A stretch of 64,000 bases of DNA, taken from the NCBI RefSeq assembly GCF_014931565.1, contig NZ_CP063353.1, positions 1,860,001 through 1,924,000 on the forward strand. The letters run 5' to 3'. The notes beneath the pieces were generated by a model. That model was not told the origin of the DNA. It saw nothing but the letters and a program-made list of their open reading frames with translations, and did no database searches. The DNA is from Clostridium sp. 'deep sea'. Lineage in GTDB: Bacteria > Bacillota > UBA994 > PWPR01. The position numbers and the translations under genes were made by a program. Below, one piece after another: positions 9,474-18,949 of this stretch (position 1 is the stretch's first letter; each line of letters starts with the position of its first letter).

Positions 9474-10397
9474 TCACTCTATAATTAAAACTTCTTTCTG
9501 CATACTTCCCTTTATATCAAGAACAGTTGGTCCATTAATTGTTTGTGATTCAACATCCATACCCTCATTATCAATTACACTAAATACAACATATGGTTTA
9601 TTCAGTGTTTGAGAATAAGAAATTGAATCAGATGTTGAAGTAAGAAAATGAATTCCAAGTCCAAATTCCACACATTCATATGTTAAATTACGCATTAAGA
9701 CATCAAAGGCATAAATTTTAGCATTACAATACTGTGGATTAAAATCACCTCCACTTATAATATAGTACTGTGTATCTAATTTAGAGTTCTCTGAAAGAAT
9801 TTCATATACCCCTCTATCTAAATCATGTTCAATCATGTAGTTCCATATTTCCTCAGGTATCTCTGCCTCTTGCTGAATAATTTGCACATCTACCCGACTA
9901 TCACTAGTATTAGCAAGCTCAGTAGAACGCCAGCCTTTAAATTTTAAACTGTCACAACTGACTTCACTAATTAATTCTGTTCTATTATCAATAGCTAAAA
10001 AAACAACAGGTAGTGAGTACTCCTGTGTATCTATTGTTCTTAATTTATCAACTTTGCTTAGCTCTATATATAACCTATATTTGTTCTCATTAAGTTTAAC
10101 ATACTCTACGTTATCTATTTCTATATCAAAGGGTTGGTCTTTTTCACCACATAGTAATAAAATGGCTTTGCCTGCATAACTAGCCTCAAAAAAGTAATAA
10201 CCAGTCTCTAAAGGCATGTTTTTTACTTCCTCAAGTATTTTTTGGGGTACCTCTGCAACTTTAAGTACTTTGGTTACTTTAGCTTGTGTACATAAACATA
10301 CCAAGTTAATCAATACCATAAATAGCAAGAATAATATCCAAACTTTAGTTATTCGCAATTTATTATCATTACTTTTCTGCTTAACTACGTTTATCAT
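9474..10397 (-). CDS. Membrane-anchored two-repeat protein, unknown family (paralogue of the 21.2 kb gene)
   Basis: 307 aa, with one N-terminal membrane helix (about residues 19-39) and an outside domain. The domain is made of two repeats. Repeat 1 begins with VPQKILEEVKN, then GYYFFEASYAG, a hydrophobic strand ILLLCGEKDQPFDIEIDNVEY; repeat 2 begins with IPEEIWNYMIEHDLDRGVYE, then YYIISGGDFNPQYCNAKIYAFD. The strand plus glycine pattern (LCGEK.., ISGGD..) recalls PrcB-type small beta domains, but the resemblance is weak. The gene at 21222 has the same plan. It stands alone, and I do not recognise a function. Confidence 0.6.
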   Translation of the reverse strand: MINVVKQKSNDNKLRITKVWILFLLFMVLINLVCLCTQAKVTKVLKVAEVPQKILEEVKNMPLETGYYFFEASYAGKAILLLCGEKDQPFDIEIDNVEYVKLNENKYRLYIELSKVDKLRTIDTQEYSLPVVFLAIDNRTELISEVSCDSLKFKGWRSTELANTSDSRVDVQIIQQEAEIPEEIWNYMIEHDLDRGVYEILSENSKLDTQYYIISGGDFNPQYCNAKIYAFDVLMRNLTYECVEFGLGIHFLTSTSDSISYSQTLNKPYVVFSVIDNEGMDVESQTINGPTVLDIKGSMQKEVLIIE

Positions 10398-10450
10398 ATG
10401 TATTGTATTGTCTCCATGTTATTATTAGCTGTTTTTTTGATAATCCCTAA

Positions 10451-10906
10451 TTATAAACCTATATTTTTTTTATCTCCCATATATGATCCTTTTAATGGAA
10501 AGTCACGTTCTAAGATGTCAATAAACTTATTAGTAAAACCTATTCTAGCTAAATCTTTGAACTTAAAAAATTTCACATCGTTTATTGGATTTTCATCAAA
10601 CGCATTAGAAGGAAGAGTAATCTCGCCAGACATTTTCTTAACTAAAAATGTTATATGTATTAATGCTGGTTCTTGATCAATTTTTTCACAAATGTAAAGT
10701 AATTTATCACACTTTATTTGCAATCCTGTTTCCTCAAACATTTCTCTAACTAATGCTTGTTGAATACTTTCTCTCTTTTCTACTCTTCCCCCGGGTAAAG
10801 ACCATTTTCTATTATCATCAACATACTGTTGTACTAATAATATTTTCCCTTTATCAATTAATACACCAGTTACCCTTATATTAAATAAGCAATAGGTATC
10901 ACTCAT
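10451..10906 (-). CDS. Nudix hydrolase
   Basis: 151 aa. The full Nudix box is present near residues 38-60: GGRVEKRESIQQALVREMFE followed by ETG, matching GX5EX7REUXEEXGU. Such enzymes hydrolyse nucleoside diphosphates linked to another moiety; the substrate cannot be read from sequence. The start region (DTYCLFNIRVTGVLIDKGKILLVQQ) is typical of a family N-terminus. A second Nudix gene lies 370 bases upstream on the same strand. Confidence 0.93.
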   Translation of the reverse strand: MSDTYCLFNIRVTGVLIDKGKILLVQQYVDDNRKWSLPGGRVEKRESIQQALVREMFEETGLQIKCDKLLYICEKIDQEPALIHITFLVKKMSGEITLPSNAFDENPINDVKFFKFKDLARIGFTNKFIDILERDFPLKGSYMGDKKNIGL

Positions 10907-11048
10907 AATTTTTTACATACCCTTTTAAACGCTTTGTTATATTATTCATCTAAATTCTCCTAACCAAATAAATTTTACCATTTAATAAACAACAAGTATT
11001 AACAATATCTATCATGAAGAATTAGAACACTAATTAACCTACTCTATT

Positions 11049-11208
11049 TTACCTACATAAATGCTTTTTAAGTTTAACTACCATACCACTAAGAATTATT
11101 GCAGTTCGGTTACTTGAAAACTAAGTGTAATCTAAATCAACTCCAATTACAGCATGTCCTCCTAAAGAAGATGACAAGATGTTTAAGAGTATTTGCAGCA
11201 GTTCGCTT
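11049..11208 (-). pseudogene. Remnant of a YbjQ/DUF74-like heavy-metal-binding-domain gene
   Basis: Read leftwards, the translation SSSLGGHAVIGVDLDYT is followed by a TAG (11121-11123) and then, in the same frame, FSSNRTAIILSGMVVKLKK up to a stop at 11049. This matches the C-terminal half of YbjQ/DUF74 proteins (AVIGVDLDYE ... SGTAV). No N-terminal half was found, and the frame is broken, so it is a relic. The rest of the 10907-11277 gap holds no gene that I can support. Confidence 0.6.
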
Positions 11209-11277
11209 AAAAAACAGGGTTGCAGGCAACTCCCTGCCACACAACCTTGCTTGCAAGGTCTAGTATGTTATGAATGC

Positions 11278-11709
11278 CTATACTGTTCGCTGTTTCTTTT
11301 CTAAGGCTATCGGAAAAAAATCGCGTGACATTGGAAATTTTAATTCGTTAGGAAACGAATCAAAAAAATTTATTAATTCCATTTCGCTGTTGGACGGTAA
11401 TTCACCCAAAATATGAACGATTGCAAAATAAACCTGCACATTTCCTTTGAAATATCTGCCGTCTACTTCTCCGTTAATATAATAATCACAAAGCGGTTCA
11501 ATATCAAAATTAATTGCTCCCGTTTCTTCATATAGTTCTCTTTTTGCAGCTTCGAGTGATGTTTCGCCTGCTTCAATATGTCCGCCTGGATTTTCCCACG
11601 TATTCCTTTTTTTGTGCTTGCAAAATATCCACTTACCCTTATACAATGCCATAATATCCACACAAAAATAATCCTTAAATGTATTAAAAGGATGCACTTT
11701 AAACTCCAT
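11278..11709 (-). CDS. Nudix hydrolase
   Basis: 143 aa. The Nudix box is complete: GGHIEAGETSLEAAKRELYE then ETG. The N-terminal strand pair (DYFCVDIMALYKGKWIFCKHK) leads into RNTWENPGGH, as in many 8-oxo-dGTPase-like enzymes, though substrate assignment is not possible. GGAGGTGAAAC precedes ATG 11709. Codon use is less AT-biased than its neighbours, which hints at separate acquisition. Confidence 0.93.
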   Translation of the reverse strand: MEFKVHPFNTFKDYFCVDIMALYKGKWIFCKHKKRNTWENPGGHIEAGETSLEAAKRELYEETGAINFDIEPLCDYYINGEVDGRYFKGNVQVYFAIVHILGELPSNSEMELINFFDSFPNELKFPMSRDFFPIALEKKQRTV

Positions 11710-12066
11710 GTTTCACCTCCGAAAATATAAATTTCTACATTACACATATAAAAAACTATAGTTCACTTTAGATATAGTATGTATATTTAACGTTTACAAT
11801 TTCGGTAACACTTTGTTATTACCTTCATATTACTAAAATTTTATACAATTTATCTTTATTCAATATTAATTTAGTAATATCGATATAATAATGTTTAAGC
11901 ATAACCATTATTATATAAATTACCAAAAATACATTTAACTTATATGACTCATTCAATTCATTCTCTTAAGGCATACTTCACTTGCCACAGGCAAACTTAA
12001 TTCATCAAATAACAAAAAAGCCTACTATGTTTAGCAGACTTTTTTGTTTAAGGGAAGGAGTTTTTT
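11710..12066. other. Intergenic region with a short hairpin repeat and a terminator
   Basis: AT-rich. At 11971-12003 there is a partial ACTTCAT-type hairpin unit (TTGCC-ACA-GGCAA stem next to ACTTCA and ACTTAAT), like those beside ssrA at 60.4-60.7 kb. At about 12008-12048 an A-rich/T-rich stem with two mismatches forms a terminator for the stalk-domain gene at 12067. Nothing else is recognisable. Confidence 0.6.
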
Positions 12067-13719
12067 CTACTTTATTATAGTTATTTCTCTTGTTTTAGCA
12101 TTATAGCTGACCTCAGCTCCTAGTGATTCACTTACAAATCTTAATGGTACAAAGGTTCTGGTGTTTACTATTTCTGCTGGGCTATCTATCTTTATTATTT
12201 CTTCTGCTACTTGTACTTCAGTTGAGTCAATTGTTAGTAATATTTCTTTACTATTTATTATCTTTACCTGCCTTGTTTTAGGCAACCATTCAACCTTAGA
12301 GCCTAGTGCCTCTGATACAAAACGTACTGGTACTAAAGTTCGGTTAGTTGTATCTTTTATAAATGCAGTAGCATCTAGGTTTATTTCTGTATTGTTAACA
12401 GTAACTAGGGCTTTATCTATTGTTAGCTTAATTATTGTTTTTGCTTTTGGTGCTGGTTTGTAAATAATAAATGTACTAAAGCTATTTATTGTAAACTCTA
12501 AATAGGTATTATCTTGTTCATTAGTAACTATTATAGGTATTATTTCTTCTATAGTTCCATTACTGTGAATTACCTTAATTTTTAGTTTTGCTGAGTCAAC
12601 ATCTTGAGGTGCCTTAAACCTTAGTTTTGTTTCACCACTAAAGTTTGTATTTATCTCTTTGGCTTCATAAACACTATCTTTTTCACTAAAGTACTCATTT
12701 ACCTCTTTAACAGGTACTGTACTTAGTTGGAGGTTTAAGTCTTGACTGGCCTTAGCCATTGTTTCAAGGAGTTGCTTAGAAAGCTCTATCTGAGTGCCCT
12801 GCGGACCTGTTATTTTTAAACCAACCTCTTTTACCTGACTCACCTGATGAGTTGTAAAACCTAAGTTTGTTACTTGCTTTACGCTTTCTGCATTAACCTC
12901 TTGAGGCTCTATACTAGGTAGAATTATATAAACTGGTTGTTGCTTTTTTTTAGCTGCTCTAATTGAGCCCCCTAATACTGCCTGTTTTATTGTTATATCT
13001 ACAGTTATTTTTTTAATCTGGTCGGTTTCTTTAATAGCTATTTTTTGAAGCTGTTCTTCGCTAACAATTGTATTATCTGACTCTTCTTCGTGTCCATCAT
13101 CATCTACTACTGGCTTACTCTCTCTTATTATTTGAATAATTTCTGTGTTAGTGTTATTACATATATCTGTAGCTATAATATTAATTAAATTAGTTCCCAT
13201 TGTTAAATTAACTGTGTATGAGCCATCACTATTTGCAGTGATAGTGTTGTTTGCTAGTTTAACTGTAACTCTTGGGTTAGTATCTATATTGTCTGTAACA
13301 CTTATAGTAAAGGTTTTACTACTACTATATGTAAAACCATTTACTAAACTTGTAGTTATTGTTGGTGGTGTTGTATCTGGTGGTAGCGTAATATTTAGCT
13401 CTTCACTTGCTACATTACTACCATAACCTACAACGACCTTTGCTGTACCTACTGACATATATGGAACTATAAAACTATGATTATAGTCTCCACTACTACT
13501 GGTTTTAATAGTACTGAAATACACTACAGCATCATTACAGTCTGTTACTTTTACAATAATATTAGCATTAGAATTAGCCACACCAGTTAACTCTACACGC
13601 TCTCCTACTACTGCATTGTTGGTATTTATAATCAAAGAAATAGAGGATGCTGAGACATACACACTTCCTGTGATAAAAAGTAGTAAGATTGAAATTATAA
13701 TATAAATTCTTTTATTCAT
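12067..13719 (-). CDS. Secreted stalk-domain (copper amine oxidase N-terminal domain type) protein
   Basis: 550 aa. It has a signal peptide (about 1-24), two Ig-like beta-sandwich stretches (about 25-115 and 118-195, the second with TPPTITTSLVNG and DNIDTNPRVTVK), an acidic linker (DDDGHEEESDN), a middle domain (about 220-420), and at the C-terminus two tandem stalk repeats with the hallmark TLVPVRFVSEALG and TFVPLRFVSESLG. Such domains in Firmicutes are surface-binding modules, not oxidases. The gene follows the 1296 aa surface protein by 11 bases, so the two form an operon and the products may act together at the cell surface. Confidence 0.85.
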   Translation of the reverse strand: MNKRIYIIISILLLFITGSVYVSASSISLIINTNNAVVGERVELTGVANSNANIIVKVTDCNDAVVYFSTIKTSSSGDYNHSFIVPYMSVGTAKVVVGYGSNVASEELNITLPPDTTPPTITTSLVNGFTYSSSKTFTISVTDNIDTNPRVTVKLANNTITANSDGSYTVNLTMGTNLINIIATDICNNTNTEIIQIIRESKPVVDDDGHEEESDNTIVSEEQLQKIAIKETDQIKKITVDITIKQAVLGGSIRAAKKKQQPVYIILPSIEPQEVNAESVKQVTNLGFTTHQVSQVKEVGLKITGPQGTQIELSKQLLETMAKASQDLNLQLSTVPVKEVNEYFSEKDSVYEAKEINTNFSGETKLRFKAPQDVDSAKLKIKVIHSNGTIEEIIPIIVTNEQDNTYLEFTINSFSTFIIYKPAPKAKTIIKLTIDKALVTVNNTEINLDATAFIKDTTNRTLVPVRFVSEALGSKVEWLPKTRQVKIINSKEILLTIDSTEVQVAEEIIKIDSPAEIVNTRTFVPLRFVSESLGAEVSYNAKTREITIIK

Positions 13720-13730
13720 TTCAACACCCC

Positions 13731-16700
13731 CTACAATAAGTTAGGGTTACTACTGCTACCGTTATTTAAACTATCTACTATATATACCTTTATAACATCA
13801 CCTGGCAGTACATTAAAAGCTGCTTTAGCAATATTTATTGTTTCAAAATCTGCTTGAGTAGCAGAGAGTCCTATTTGTACTCCATCTCTCATATGTACAA
13901 ATATTGCTACCTCTGTTCCACTATGCCCAGTTACAGCATAGATATTTGCGGTAAAATATTGTAACCCCGTACTTTGCCCTACTGTTATAATTGGTATGTC
14001 ATTTGTATTAGTGTAATTGCTTTCAGGAATTACTATATAGCCTCCATTACCACATGGCTCATCTATTATTATTTTAAAACTTTTAGTTAAAGTGTTTTCT
14101 CCATCTGTAAGCGTAACATCTACGTTATAGCTACCCTTAGTAGTTGCAGTACCAGTGATGTTGCCTGTACTACTAATATTGAGTCCATTTGGCAAGTTAT
14201 TGGCCTGCCAATTATACTGACCTGTGCCTCCACTAGCTTGTAATGCCACACTATAATTATGATTAATTATTCCTGCAAAAAGGTGTTCTGTTAATATTTC
14301 TAGTGGTTGTGTTGTAGATGGCTTTGAAGTAAGACAATTGCTAGTGTCTACATTACCATGTATTTTACTACTTATATACTGCTGGTTAGTAGTTCCCCAC
14401 CAGTTATTTTTGGCATCAATGGCTGTACTACAGCCATTAAAAATTGCATCTCCAGCACCATTACCACCGTTTGCACCGTTAGGTCCAATATTATCATACG
14501 TACGATTTCCGCCGAAACCACCAATTCCGCCTTTACCAGCAGAACCTGTTATTGTGCTGTTTCTTATCGTAATTGCTCCCGCCTGATTATATATGGCTCC
14601 ACCATGGCTACCTTGTCCACCGTTTCCGCCTCTTCCACCATCTTTAAAATGAAAACCTCCAAGACCACCAGCACCACCATTTCCAGCACGATTACCTGCT
14701 ATAGTACTATTTTCTATATTTAGTGTACCAACGTTATAAATGCCCCCACCAAAACCTCCATTGCCTCCACTGCCGCCCAAGTTAGGAGTTCTAGATCCCT
14801 CCGAGAATCCACCTTGTCCACCTGTGCCACCATTACCAGCTACATTATCTATAATGGTGCAATCAATAATTGTTAATTTATTATAATTAATTATTGCTCC
14901 ACCAGAACCAGCAGAGGTTCCACTAGTGCCATTTTTAAACATAACTCCTGTTTGGCCTGGAGTACCATCACCAGTTCTATTACCTATTATAGAGCATGAG
15001 GTTAGTCTTAATTCTCCTCTATTTAAGATACCACCACCTGACTGACGAACACTGGTTTTTCCATTAGTGATTGTTACTGAATCGATGTTAACTTTATTTC
15101 CAGCACCTATATTTATAACTCTATCTTGTTTATTTCCGTCAAGTATTGTACTGCTCTCTGCTGCACCTTTTAAGGTAATATTTTTTGATATAGTAAGGTT
15201 TTCTTTGTAAATACCTTGTTCTATATACACCGTACCATTAGAAGCAGCTATTTCAATTGCTTTAGTAATTGTTTTTAATGGATTGTCCTGTTTTCCATTA
15301 TTTGAATCTTTACCACTTGTTGAAACATATACCTCTAATGGTGGTTGGGTTACTGTAACTAAGTGGATATTAGATAAATTTCCTAAACTGTCTTGTGCTT
15401 GTACTTGGTAGTTACCTGCCGCCAAGTTAAAAAATTGGTTATTATCTGTAAAGTCTGCTATACCCTCTAATTTATACTGGTATGGAGCTGTTCCACCTGA
15501 TGCTGTAGCTGTTATAGATCCATCTAGCCCATTATAGTCTGTAACGCTATTTACTTGAGAATTTAAGCCTAAAGCTGTTTTAAAGCTCCAAGTTTCTTTA
15601 TCTGTGATTCCTGCAAAGTAATTCTCTGCTAAATCTTTTATTGCTGTAGAATCTATTTGTACATAATACTCAGTTGCTTCAACCAGATTGTTTGGGTTTA
15701 TTTCAATAGTAGTTGTTCCGGCACCAGTTAAGTTATTAACATCTATGGTTTCTATTAATGAATCATCGCTTTTTAGTTTAATATTAATACTACCGCTATC
15801 TGTTACCACTTTTTCATTAAAGTTTATTAGTAAATTGTCAGCTACTTCTACTAACGCAGTATTACTAGTGTTTTCAAACGAAACAACTTGAGGAACTACT
15901 TGGTCTATAGTAATTTCAAAGCTACCACTATTAGACCAAACTGCTTCTAAATTGCTCTCCTGTACATATAAAGTATAAGAGCCATTTGACAATGCTTCTG
16001 CAGGTGTGAAACTTGTAGATGTTGTTATTACATAATCATTGTTATTTAATTTATATCGATATTGTCCACTGCCTACATTACTGCCTGATAGCCAAGACCA
16101 TGTTGGAGTTGTATCATTCGTTAAAGATATTCCAGAAACTACTGGTTCATTATGAGCAATGGGTTCGAATATTGCTGTATAAGTGGTATCTTCAAAAACT
16201 TTTTGTTGCTGAGGGTTTACTTTATTGCCTAACTTATCATGCCACTCTTTAAAAACATATCCGGTATTAGGTGTTAGAGTAGGTATATTAGCTGACATTA
16301 ATCCATAATATACGATTTCGTTTTCAATTAATTTTCCAGAGAAGCTTCCATTCTCAGCTACTTTATAGGTTACAGTTAAAGGCATTTTATATGATAATGT
16401 TTGATAATTATTCCATGGGTTTGTCCACATGGTATTCCCTTCGGGGTAATATATTTTAATATTTGATGGAAATATATTATCACCATAAGAGGTTGGTGGA
16501 TTGCCTTTAAAATAGACACTAGTAAGGTTAGTACAGCCAGTAAAAGCATCTTTGCCAATATGTATTATACTTTTAGGTAATGTAACTTTAGTTAATGCAG
16601 TGTTATTCTTAAAAGCAAGCTCTCCTATGCTTGTTACTGTACTACTACCTAAAGTAGCTGGAATCTCTACCTCACTATCTGTTGTATAGCACTCTTCTAT

Positions 16701-17621
16701 CATGCCGGATTCTTTATATATGTAAATATTATTTTTAACTAGATTTGCATTATTATTATATATATTATTTTCTAATCCAACAGCACCTGCTGTACCATTA
16801 GGTTTTATTTTACCTTTGCCACCTGCTCCTCCATTACCCACTTTGTTCTTCATGAATAGACAATTACTTATACTCATTGTTCCATTTTCAATATAGACTG
16901 CACCTCCACTTCCACCAGTACCGCCATTTCCGGCATTAAATTCCACAAAAGTAATAGTACTAATCTCATCACCGCCATTGCTACCATTACCTGCTTTATT
17001 ATTTTTTATAATGCAGTTATTAACATTTATTGTACTGCTACCGCTATAGTATATAGCCCCTCCATTACCACCATTACCACCTTTATTAGATTTGTTATAA
17101 AAAACACTAATCACGCCATTTCCAGCGCAATTTTCTGTAATACTACAATCACTAATATTTACAACTCCATTACCAGTAATAAAAATACCTCCACCATGTT
17201 CACCAAAAGGGCTATTAAGTACACCATCCTCAGCTTTACCTTTTGTAATTGTAAATTTTAAAATATCTACATTACCGTCTGTTATTGATATTACTCTATT
17301 TATATTTCCACCATCTATAATAGTAGTATTTTGATCTGTGCCCTCTAGAGTTACACTTTTATTTATACTTAAGTTTTCTTGATAGGTTCCTGCTTTAACA
17401 TAAACAGTACCACCTTCAGCAACCAGTTCAATAGCCTTTGTTATTGTTGCAACTGGATTGCCTGCTGAACCATCATTATTATCATCACCTGCTGTAGATA
17501 CATACACCTCAAGTGGTGCGTTAGGTTCAGCTAACACAACATTAAAAAGCTGAGCTAACAATATTACAACTGTAGCTAAAGCTAAAATCCTTTTATAACA
17601 CTTTGTCTTATTGATTTTCAT
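13731..17621 (-). CDS. Large secreted surface protein: beta-helix, BspA-LRR, InlB-like and Ig-like modules
   Basis: 1296 aa. A signal peptide ends near residue 31. Modules in order: a DUF1565-type right-handed beta-helix (LEVYVSTAGDDNNDG at about 37, glycine-rich coils to about 305); a BspA-type leucine-rich repeat (SIGELAFKNNTALTKVTLP, IHIGKDAFTGCTNL); an InlB/Listeria-Bacteroides-type repeat (GYVFKEWHDKLGNKV ... TAIFEP); Ig-like domains, one SbsA-like (DNLLINFNEKV); a second beta-helix copy (LEVYVSTSGKDSNNG, glycine-rich coils); and a putative-Ig domain (LPNGLNISSTGNITGTA). No LPXTG or SLH anchor was seen. The two beta-helices look like an internal duplication. The role is likely adhesion or polysaccharide contact. 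First gene of an operon with 12067-13719. Confidence 0.88.
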   Translation of the reverse strand: MKINKTKCYKRILALATVVILLAQLFNVVLAEPNAPLEVYVSTAGDDNNDGSAGNPVATITKAIELVAEGGTVYVKAGTYQENLSINKSVTLEGTDQNTTIIDGGNINRVISITDGNVDILKFTITKGKAEDGVLNSPFGEHGGGIFITGNGVVNISDCSITENCAGNGVISVFYNKSNKGGNGGNGGAIYYSGSSTINVNNCIIKNNKAGNGSNGGDEISTITFVEFNAGNGGTGGSGGAVYIENGTMSISNCLFMKNKVGNGGAGGKGKIKPNGTAGAVGLENNIYNNNANLVKNNIYIYKESGMIEECYTTDSEVEIPATLGSSTVTSIGELAFKNNTALTKVTLPKSIIHIGKDAFTGCTNLTSVYFKGNPPTSYGDNIFPSNIKIYYPEGNTMWTNPWNNYQTLSYKMPLTVTYKVAENGSFSGKLIENEIVYYGLMSANIPTLTPNTGYVFKEWHDKLGNKVNPQQQKVFEDTTYTAIFEPIAHNEPVVSGISLTNDTTPTWSWLSGSNVGSGQYRYKLNNNDYVITTSTSFTPAEALSNGSYTLYVQESNLEAVWSNSGSFEITIDQVVPQVVSFENTSNTALVEVADNLLINFNEKVVTDSGSINIKLKSDDSLIETIDVNNLTGAGTTTIEINPNNLVEATEYYVQIDSTAIKDLAENYFAGITDKETWSFKTALGLNSQVNSVTDYNGLDGSITATASGGTAPYQYKLEGIADFTDNNQFFNLAAGNYQVQAQDSLGNLSNIHLVTVTQPPLEVYVSTSGKDSNNGKQDNPLKTITKAIEIAASNGTVYIEQGIYKENLTISKNITLKGAAESSTILDGNKQDRVINIGAGNKVNIDSVTITNGKTSVRQSGGGILNRGELRLTSCSIIGNRTGDGTPGQTGVMFKNGTSGTSAGSGGAIINYNKLTIIDCTIIDNVAGNGGTGGQGGFSEGSRTPNLGGSGGNGGFGGGIYNVGTLNIENSTIAGNRAGNGGAGGLGGFHFKDGGRGGNGGQGSHGGAIYNQAGAITIRNSTITGSAGKGGIGGFGGNRTYDNIGPNGANGGNGAGDAIFNGCSTAIDAKNNWWGTTNQQYISSKIHGNVDTSNCLTSKPSTTQPLEILTEHLFAGIINHNYSVALQASGGTGQYNWQANNLPNGLNISSTGNITGTATTKGSYNVDVTLTDGENTLTKSFKIIIDEPCGNGGYIVIPESNYTNTNDIPIITVGQSTGLQYFTANIYAVTGHSGTEVAIFVHMRDGVQIGLSATQADFETINIAKAAFNVLPGDVIKVYIVDSLNNGSSSNPNLL

Positions 17622-17965
17622 TTTTTATCCCTCTCTCACTTTTTTTAATACTTACATATGCCTAGCCTTCTAGTTATTGAGTATAGAGAGAAATTTTTAG
17701 GTTTACATGTGCCAAACGGATGGTTTTTTAAAATTATTATGTAAATAATAGTTGATTTTTTTGCTTTGGGTTTTGTTAAATGGGAGGTTTTAAAATGATA
17801 TTTCATATTATTTAGTCTTTTTTTTTAAGAACTTTTAGAGAAGTAGGTAATATTGTAACATAGCTATATAGTAGAGAATTATGTGAGAAAAGTAGTAATA
17901 AAAGCAATATAGGTAAGACCTTATAAAAACAACTATTGCTAACTTTTGATTTGTTTATTTAATAT
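17622..17965. other. Upstream region of the surface-protein operon, no gene seen
   Basis: About 340 AT-rich bases between the surface-protein start and the kinase-like stop. It must hold the operon's promoter. I looked for a cyclic-di-GMP riboswitch in the leader and did not find the conserved core. No other structure was recognised. Confidence 0.4.
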
Positions 17966-18922
17966 CTATAATGGATTTGCTACTATATCTTCTAACTCCA
18001 TTTTTAGGTATTGAAAGGTTTGGGAACGGCTCTCTTTATCTTGAGAATCAAATAATAATTGTTCAACAAATTCCCAGATATCCTCCAGTTTACGTCTCGC
18101 TATATAAAACTGTAATGCATCGGGGTTTACTCTAAAATCCCGATGTCTCTTCTGGTAGATTTTTAAAAAACGATGATAGTAAGGTTTATCCTTCAAAAAC
18201 ATAATATCCGCTTCGGGCGGTGCGATCTTCAATCCTTCCCAATCAATTAATATCAGGGTATTTTTGGTTCGCATTAAATTCCAATTATGAAGATCTGTAT
18301 GGCATAAGACCATTCTGGGTGTATTCTTAATAAGGGATAAAGCCAGCTTTTCTGTGCTGTGTATTAGTCTATCAACAATATTTAAATGATTAATAAGCAA
18401 TGCTTTTAAATCTTCTGGAAGATTGTCACAATATTGAATTAGATTTTCCTTTAATGGCTGTAAAAATGGTAAGTTAAAAGTCTCCTTTATTTTCTTAACA
18501 TCAAAAAACATGTTCACTTCATTAAAACAATGAAGCTCTGCAATCATGTTGCAAAACTGTTCCACTTCTTTTTCTGTTAAAGTACCATTACCTATAGTTT
18601 CACCTTCAATATACTCATACAACAGGTAAATTGCATGTTTGTCTTTATATTTAAAATCACCGTTTTTTGTTAATACTAACATTGGAAGTTTGCCAGACAG
18701 ATTTGGGTTTTGATTTAACCACATAGTTACTGGAACATATATATCAATCATAGAGGTTAATTTGGAAGTAGAGGATCTGCTAACTTCATATGCTTTAAGA
18801 AAGTAGTTTTTTGCCCCATCGAATACTTTATACGCCAAAGCTGACCATCCTCCTTGTTGTAAAACAATGGATCGACAGTTTATTCCGTATGCTGTTTTTA
18901 ACATATAATTTATATCTTTCAT
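17966..18922 (-). CDS. CotS/APH-like kinase (phosphotransferase fold)
   Basis: 318 aa. The kinase core shows the Brenner-type loop LCHTDLHNWNLM (H-x-D-x4-N) and the metal-binding LIDWEGL, as in aminoglycoside/choline kinases and the CotS spore-coat family. The glycine-rich region is weak (QQGGWSALAYKV) and is followed by the presumed ATP-binding lysine (YFLKAY). The C-terminal helices (RRKLEDIWEFVEQLL) resemble CotS. It lies 27 bases behind an ABC transporter gene, so the pair is probably an operon. The substrate is unknown: it could be an antibiotic kinase or a spore coat component. Confidence 0.75.
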   Translation of the reverse strand: MKDINYMLKTAYGINCRSIVLQQGGWSALAYKVFDGAKNYFLKAYEVSRSSTSKLTSMIDIYVPVTMWLNQNPNLSGKLPMLVLTKNGDFKYKDKHAIYLLYEYIEGETIGNGTLTEKEVEQFCNMIAELHCFNEVNMFFDVKKIKETFNLPFLQPLKENLIQYCDNLPEDLKALLINHLNIVDRLIHSTEKLALSLIKNTPRMVLCHTDLHNWNLMRTKNTLILIDWEGLKIAPPEADIMFLKDKPYYHRFLKIYQKRHRDFRVNPDALQFYIARRKLEDIWEFVEQLLFDSQDKESRSQTFQYLKMELEDIVANPL

Positions 18923-18949
18923 GCATTTCTCCTATTTTAAATATGATTC

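Noticed and set aside
14338-14723. Open frames antisense to the glycine-rich part of the surface protein
   Set aside because: Low-complexity shadows of Gly/Asn-rich codons; no ribosome site or family match.
17622-17965. Cyclic-di-GMP riboswitch in the leader of the surface-protein operon
   Set aside because: The region has a short block vaguely like GGCAAACC but lacks the rest of the conserved core.
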